From Acidobacteriota bacterium (GTDB lineage Bacteria; Acidobacteriota; Holophagae; Thermotomaculales; Thermotomaculaceae), in NCBI GenBank assembly GCA_003650445.1, contig QMQE01000008.1, positions 1-27,515 on the forward strand: DNA of 27,515 nt, read 5' to 3'. A model generated the notes under the pieces. The model was not told where the DNA came from. It did not search any database and worked only from the letters and a program-made list of their open reading frames with translations. Within the stretch, counting starts at the first letter, position 1, and each line of letters starts with the position of its first letter. Position numbers and translations under genes: made by a program. Positions 15,902-24,900 of the stretch are shown here, in pieces.

Positions 15902-18900
15902 AACGGAGGGGACTGTGTAAGTTTCACACGTGGGCAACGGCATTGGCAATTACGGTACTGAGTGCAGTATCCGCGTCGGCACAGGTAAACGCATCGTTTA
16001 CGGCGGAGAGCACCTCATTGACAGTGGGAGAAACCGGTAGCTGGACGGTGACGGTGACCAACAACGATACGACTGCTGTCAGCGGCGGTTCACTGGTGGT
16101 GACGATACCGGACGATTTTACGGTGACCAATGGCGGAGGCGCTAGCGAAAATGCCGGGCCACCCCACACCCTGACGTGGAGCTCGATTGACCTTGCAGCA
16201 GGCGGCGGATCGGCTTCTTTCACGTTTAACGCCCATCCTGACTGCGCCGCGGGGAGCGGCCAGACGATGGACGCAGACTTCAATAGTGGTGCCGCAACCG
16301 CAGTTTCCTCCTCCATTGCTGTTCTTTATCCGTTGATGAACCTGGAACTGGTGGATTCCAACGGTGATACGGTGACCAGCGCCTCGGTGGGCGACAGTGT
16401 TACCTGGGTTTTGACCATTGACAACAGCGGCACCGGGGATATGGTGACCGGTGCGGATATATCCTTTACCCTCGGAGCAGGTTTTTCCTTTACGTCCATC
16501 AGCAGCTCCAGCGGGCATACGACACCGGGTGCGTTGACACCGGGAACAGCGGCAAACTGGAATACCGGTACCATCACGGCTGGCGGCAGCGCGGTGTATC
16601 AGATTGTCGCAACAGTCACCAGTTGTAATCTGAATGAGTTGACAAATTCTGTGACGGCCGACTGGTCCGACGGCACCAGTAACTGCAACGCCGTTCAGCA
16701 TAGCGGCAGTACTTCCATTGCGTTGATCATCCATGAACCTGCGGTTGAGATCACCGTGAACAATCCTGGACAGATTCCCTACTGCACCGGAACCACGGCA
16801 TCCATCACGGTGGACAATTCCACCGGTGCCGGGCCGGCCGAAAATTTCACGCTGGCGGTGCAGGGCTGGCCGGCCCAGTGGTCGGTGAGCAATGTGACCA
16901 ATGGCGTGGCCTGGGATGGAGCAAGTGCGACGTTTACCCTGCCGGATATCGCAGCGGGAGATTCACTGACATTTCAGTTTAACATTGACCCGGCGGCAGG
17001 ATGTTCGGTGACGGATTCCGCAACCCTTATGTTCCTGCCCAACTATACCAACGAGTGCGGAGCGGTGTATGGAACCAAGTATTTCAACCCGGTGGTGGGG
17101 CCCCAGACATGGACCATGGAATCGCCAGTGTCTCCGACGGTCACAGCCACCAAGAGCGGGCCGACGTCGGTACTGTTGGGAGAAACGGGACTGACCTATA
17201 CCATTGATGTAACCTATACCGGCCCCACCGACAATTTGCCCTACATGGCGACGATTACCGATGATTATCCCGATGCCGCCCAGATCGGGCTTACCGACGG
17301 CTTTACCGTAACGGATCCGGACGGGGGAAGTGATAACGGGAGCACAATCACCTGGACGCACCAGTTTACCGCCAGCCCGGAAACAGTGACCTACACTGTG
17401 GTGATGAATGCGCCGACAGATACCTGTGCGCCATTCAATACCTATCATAACAATGTAACAGTGGACAGTGTCCCCAATGACTGCCGGGGCTGTCCCGGTG
17501 TCATTACCAACGCATCCCTCGCCATTTTTATGCCGGATACCAATACACCGATTATGAACACATCCTCTGTTGCTCCGGTTTCGGCCCAGCCGGTGGATGT
17601 GTGCAGCGACGCTACTTTTTCGACAAATTATACCTTTGATACCGGCGCCCCGGCCAACTGGGACAATATCACGCTATATAATGAGATTACCCCGGCGGGA
17701 TTCAACTTTGTATCCATTGACAGTGTAACGGTAAATGGGACGGACTATACCGCATCCCTTGGAAACAGTTTTCCACTGGACCTGACATCTTTGACAGCTG
17801 CCGGAGCAGCGGCACCGAGTAGCGGCGCGGCGCTGGTTGTCACCTATACCTACCATGTGGACAATAGCGAAGGAGATTTCACCGTACACTCCTGGCTGGA
17901 CGTGCCCGGAAGCGGCACCCATTGCGGCAGTTCCCCCCAGTTTGATGTATCCACCGGGTTTACGGTGGAGGGATCGGCCATGACGGTGACCTGCGGCGGC
18001 ACCCCGGCGCTGTTGAGTGTTTGCGAGGAGCAACCGTTTACCATTACCATCGGCGGAAACGGACGCACCAACTACGACGCGACCGTCACACTGGACACCC
18101 GGGGAAATTACACCTATGTCAGCACCACGGGCTTCAACGGGATTCTGGATGCCTCGGGCAACACCATGGCCGCCTTCGAACCCACCAATAACGGAGACGG
18201 AACCTATACATGGAACCTCGCAGCCCATACGCCGGACGGCAGCGGGGATATTCAGCCCCAGGGGGTGATTACGGTGCGGATGGCCCACAATTGCAGCACC
18301 AGTCCCATCGACTGGGGTGCGTCCGGTCTGTACAACAACAAGTGCGAAAACGGCACCAATCCGCAGGTCAGAAGCACCAGTGACAGTGATGCCCCCGATC
18401 TGCTTCTGGATGGAAAACCAACCTTCCGGCTGAATCCGGTATCGGTGTTCGCATATTCCCCCAATGTGTCCGACCGGATCGAGATTGTCAACGGGGGCAG
18501 CGGACCCATGTTCAATGTGGACGTGACCATGACTCTGGACACCGACGTGGAGTATGCCGGCAGCTATACCATGGCCAACGGGGCTACTGCGCCGGATTTG
18601 GTAACCGGGAATGCCGGGGACCACACGGTTGTGTTCCACTGGGATCAGATTGATCCCGGGGTGGCAGAATACCTGAACATGGATCTCCATGTTGTTGGTT
18701 GCACCAACCTGGACATTGACGGCCAGCTGACCTGGGGATGCGGTGGCGCTGCCTGCGATACGGTAAACGCATCGGCCGTGGTGAAATTACCACAGTCGGA
18801 GCTGCTGGTGGCGTACCATGACGGGGAAACGATTGACCCCTGCGACCTTCGGGACGCCACCTTCCGGGTTGATGTGGATAACAACGGCAAAGTGGACGGC

Positions 18901-21900
18901 TTTAACGTCAAAATAGTGGAGATGTTGCCGCCGGGCGTTACCCTTGTGGCAGGCAGTTCAACCTACACTCATACCGACGGCTACGGTGCATTGAGCAGTT
19001 CTCCCACCATTTCAACCGCTGATGTCGGCGGCCGGCAACAGATTACATGGGATTTCAGCACCGTCCTGCCGGTGAATGGCGAGGGAACCCCGGCTCTGAA
19101 ACCCGGGAGCACGCTCCGGGTGGATTTTGACGTGGAAGTGGTGGATTGCAGCGCCGCAGACACATATCTGTCTTCCAACCGCCAGGCTGAGGCCCATGCC
19201 GAATACGATCCCCCCTGCAATGCGGGTGGCAGTGGAAACACGGCTTCCGCCAGTCAGGTCGTAACCTCCCGGCCGGTCAATCCTGATATTTCCGTTGTAA
19301 AGGAAGTTAGAAATTTGACCAAGGGAAGTGACTGGACAGATACCGAAGTACTCGCGGATCAGAATGACACATTGGAGTGGCGCGTAACGTACACATCGGA
19401 CGGGGATTATACCGCGTCCGATGTAGTATTGTCCGATATTCCCCCTTCCAACGTCTCACTTACTCCTGGTGCATTTAGCTCCACCTGCGGGATAACCTCA
19501 ACGGATTTTTTCGGTACCGGGGCCAGTGTGGGAGATATGAACGTTGGTGATTCCTGTACCGTGACATACCGTACATCAGTGGATGACTGCAGCACAAGCG
19601 TAACGCATAATGCGGCCAAAGCCCAATGGGGATGCTGCGCCGGAACCGCGGAAGCGGAAAGTGCCATCGACAGTGTAAATTTAAAAACCACTGCGGACTT
19701 TGTGTCCGGAGATGTGTCCCTGTCTCATAACACATGGACAACATGCAACGGTAATGTGACCATTACGCTGACCAACGCAGGCGGTACGGCACTCAATGGA
19801 GGGGGGATTACGTATACACTGCCGACAGGGTATGCTTATGACAGTTCAGGTAGTTGTAGTATTACCGCGTCCGACACCCCGCCCGGTGTAACCCATGCCG
19901 CTTTTGTATGCACTCCCTCTATTTCCGGGCAGACTTTAAGCTGGGACAACAGCAATATTGATTTTGTATCAACGGGGGAAACCATCACCATAACCTTCAC
20001 TGTGAAAGGAGACGGCACATACTGTGATACAAGTGCGGCCAATGATGCTGCGGATCCGGATGTTCCGATTCCGAATCTGGGCGATTCCGTGGTGTTTAAT
20101 TATTCCGATTCCTGCGGCAATACGGACAGCGCAACGGATAGTGATACAATCAACCCGGTTCAGCCGGACATTGACATAAACATTACACCGGATAAGCAGA
20201 GTACGACGGAAGGGAATCAGGTAAGCTGGACCATCACCCTGACCAACGAAGGGGGCGCGTCGGCGTCCAACATCACGTTGACCGATGTGCTGGGGAACGG
20301 TTTCAGCGGGATTTCCGATACTCAGGGCGGTAGCTGGAGCGGGACCACCGGAACATGGAATATTCCGGGGCCGATCGCGCCGGGCGGTACCTGGCAGGTG
20401 ACCGTTACTGCCACAGCTGGGGCCGGATCGCTGACCAACCATGCTACAGTGGAAGGGCAATGTCTCGATGCCGGAGGATCTCCCAATTGCACCTACACCC
20501 ATGATGAAACCGATGCCTACACAGCCGCCTATTCGGTTACGAAAACGGTGGACAAGGCAACGGCCAACGTCGGCGAATTGCTGACCTATGACCTGACTAT
20601 TGTGTACAGCAACACCGAACAGTTTGAAAACACTGTTGTAACCGATACGCTGGATACCTATCTTGACTTTGTATCGGCCGCAGCTCAGGGGGACAGTGAT
20701 TTCACCTCTTCCCCGACCCAGAACGGACAGGATCTGACATGGAATCTGCCCGCTTTTAACGGGCGGAAAGTGTTCCATTTTCTGGTAACCGCGCGGGTGA
20801 AAAACGATACGGTGGGGAGCGGATGGACCCAGGGAAACTGGCTGTCCACCGACTTCGGAGTGGATTTTGACGGAGATGCCACCGCCGATGCGTCCTTTCA
20901 CGGGGCGGATAATGTCTCCACAAACATTACTGAACCGAACCTGTCCATCACCAAGAATATTTCACCGACAACCGGCCTGCAGGCCGGGGATACCGTTACC
21001 ATCACACTAAATGTGACCAATTCCGGCGACGGCCCGGCCTACCGGATAACGGTGGGCGACCTGCTCAATGACACTGACAATGACGGTGACGTGGATGCTA
21101 ACGATATCGTGGTGTATGATACCGCAACAGCGGTAGCGGGAACGACGCCGGGGGACTTTACCTATGCCCTTTCCGGAAGCGGAGCCGGTGCGCAGGTGAC
21201 GTATACGTCCAACGGGGACAATCCCATTGCACCGGGGGACACCCGTCAGTTTGTGTTCACAGTGAACCTGGCCACCTCGGTTCTCACCGGGTCCAGTTAC
21301 ATCAATCAGGCCACGGTGCAGGGCTGGTCTTTGATGCCAAGTGACAGTGCGTCCGGCAATACAACCTACGACCGTTCTACCGGTGGGAGTGGGACCGACA
21401 GTATCAGTACCCAACGCTCTTCCGTACAGTCCAAGACCATTACAGCCACGTCCGAAGCATTTACCTCCGGCAGCAACCTGGCTGTCGGCGAAGTGGCGAC
21501 CTACGAAATCCACTTCCAGTTGCCGGCCGGGACCACCCGGAACGTGCGGCTTTACGACCGATTGGTCAATCTCGGCGGCACGCCGTGGGGTGAATACGTG
21601 GCCGGCAGTGCCACGCTGGCCCGGTCCGATACCGGGCTCACCGCCGCAAATGATCCGGGTGCCATCAACAGCGCCGCCGTCAACACGCCGGTGAACGTGG
21701 ACGGCAACCTGACCTTTTCGGACACCACCAACTACCGATATATCCGGCTCGAGATGGGGGATATCACCAACACCTCCGCTGCGGCGGCGGAATACGTCCT
21801 GACGTTGGATGTAGTGGTGCTGAACAATGCCGTGACCAATGCCGGGGCTGCCTTGAGCGACAGGGGATACATGCGTTATCTGGATTCCAATGGAAGCCAT

Positions 21901-24900
21901 CACTATATCCATACCGGCAATGTGACAGAATATGTAGCGGAACCGGCGCCTGCTGTGACGAAAACAGCCAGTCCCACCAGCGGGCAAGGGGGCGACACCA
22001 TCACTTTTACCGTTGTAATCGCCAACACGGCGTCCGGATCGTATGCCGCACCGGCGTTTGACTGGACGTTTTCCGATCCGTTGCCGGCGGACTACACCAA
22101 TCCGGTTGTGACGAATATCGACGCCGGTACCACCGGCGCCACCGTGAATGCGTCCTTTACCGGTAACACCTTGAACGGCGATATCGACCAGTTGGACCCG
22201 GGGGAATCGGTGACCATCACGTACACGGCGGATCTCAAGACCGACGTGCAGCTGGGGGCGGTGATCACCAACACCGTTTCATTTGATACTACCTCGCTGC
22301 CGGGTCCGCAGGGAACCGGCAACGCCACACCGGGCGCCAGCGGCGCTTCCAACGGGGAACGGAACGGATCCGGCGGGGACAATGACCTAACCGGCAGTGA
22401 TAATGCAACGGTGAACGTCAATACCCCGACCCTGACCAAGGCGGTGCTGACGCCCCAGACCTGGTATGCCATCGGCGATACCGAAACCTACCAGCTGACG
22501 CTGGGTGTTCCGGCAGGGGATACCAGTAATTTTGTACTGACCGACGTACTGCCTGCGGGCCTGACCTACGTGACCGGTTCCCAGTCGGTGGCCCTGCCGT
22601 CCGGTTTCACTGCCGTGAACAATCCGCCATCCTTCAGTTGGAACAGTGGTACCCGAACCCTCACCTGGGACTTCGGGAATATTCACAAGGACGCGCCGGC
22701 GGGCACCATCGTCGTCACCTACGATGTGCAGGTGGAGAATGTAATCGGGAACCAGGATGGCACCCTATTGACCAATACAGCCACCTTGAGCTACGGCTCC
22801 GGCCCCTCCACCATTCAGGATTCTGCATCCATTACAGTGGGTGAACCCAACCTGTACATGGAAAAGACGCCGCAAACCAGCGCTGCCGGGCTGGACGCCG
22901 GAGACACATTGCGGTACCGGGTGGAATTCTGGAACAACGGCCATACCACAGCGTACCGTGTCAACTGGTCAGATGTGCTGCCGACAGGGCTTTTTCAGAT
23001 TCAGAACACCGCATTAACAGCAGTGAGCGGCAGTGTGGTACAGACTGGAACGGCCTCTGCCATTACCGGGACAGATTTGACTGTTTCAACAACTGCAAAT
23101 ACCAATGATACCTTATCGCTGCCAGCATTTGATATGGCGGCAGGTGCACATTTTTATGTGGAATTTGACTGTATCCTCATGAATACCGTGGTAGCGGGCC
23201 AGACCCTGACTAACGCCACCCGGGCATCCTACAACAGCCAGTTATCCGGTACTGATGGCAGGGACAACAGTACGAATCCGGGGAACGTGGATGACGATGA
23301 TGACAGTAACCTCAACAACTACGAGGAGTCAGCGTCCCATTCCTTTGACGTGGATGCTACCATCAACATCGTCAAGACCCTTCCTGGAGGAACTGACCAT
23401 TTCACCATCGGGGAAGACTTTCAGTACAATCTTCGGACATGGATAATCGAGGGAATTTCTCCATCGGTAGTGGTATCCGACACCCTGCCCACCGGTATCC
23501 TGTACCAGTCCCACAGCATCACCACGCCTCAGGTGGGAAATCCAGCTTTCGGAAATGCGACCTATGATACCCGAATCGGTACCGGCCAGGACGTGTCTTT
23601 TGATTTCGGAGATGTAAGCAACACCTCGGATAACAACACAGCCAACGACTATTTTGACACCGAACTGACGGTGCGCGTGGCCAATATCAGCGGTAACCAG
23701 AACGGGGATACTCGGAATAACAGCGCCACTGTAAGCTGGGGTGCCGGATCGGATGTAAACTCCGGTACAGTGACTATTACGGTGACTGAACCGAATCTGG
23801 TCATCACCAAAACCGTGAATCCCGCCAGCCAGGCACTGGACGATATTGTCACTTTCACCATTACTATCAGTCACAGCGGCAGTACCGCCGATGCCTATGA
23901 CGTGGTAGTGAACGACGTTCTGCCTGCCGGGCTGACCTACATCGACACCACACTGCCCCCTGCGGACGTAACGGTATCCGGTCAGAACCTGGAATTTCGC
24001 AAAACGGTCATTACCCGGACAGATGGCAGCTGGACCTTTACCTATCGGGCCCGGATTGATCGGGATAGCACAGTGGGACAAACCTTGACCAATAACGCCG
24101 ACGTGACCTGGGCCTCCCTTTCCGGTGCCACCGGCGCAGCAGACAGCGGCCGAAACGGCGACGACTGCGGTGCCCCGACACCGCTCAACGATTACTGTGA
24201 TGCGGACAGCGCGTCAGTCACGCCGACTACATCCGCCTTCATTGATGCGGTAAAGACCGTCGCCCTGACCGGAGACAACAACGGAGACGGCATTGTGAAC
24301 CCCGGTGACACCCTGACCTACACAGTAACCCTGACCAATACCGGATCAGATACAACCGGTGTGGCGTTTACCGATACCGTACCGACCCATACCACCTATG
24401 TGAGCGGTACGCTGGCCACCAGCACAGGCACGGCGGATGACTCCGGAGACCCGAACCTGCAGGTGGACGTTGGCAACCTGGCTTCCGGCGCCACGGTAAC
24501 CATCACCTTTGATGTGACCGTGGATGCGGGAACGCCCGACGGCACCGTCATCTCCAACCAGGGTTCAGTGGATTCAGACCAGACAGTGCCGGAACCCACC
24601 GACGTGGATGGTAACGACGGGAACGGGGACCAGCCCACCGACATTCCGGTGGGAGACACCGCAAAAGACAGTGGATTGTACTGCTGGAAATACGTGGAAT
24701 GGGCCACCGACGCCGATTCCAGCGGAGACATTACAGCTGGCGATACCATGACCTACTGGATTCTCCTGTACAACACCGGAGAACAGGATCTAACCAACGT
24801 CACATTCAGTGACACCATCCCGGCCGGGCTGACCTATGCGGCGGCCAGCGGGGCTTCTGGCGGATCCCTGAACATCTCCGGCAATACAGTAACCCTGACC

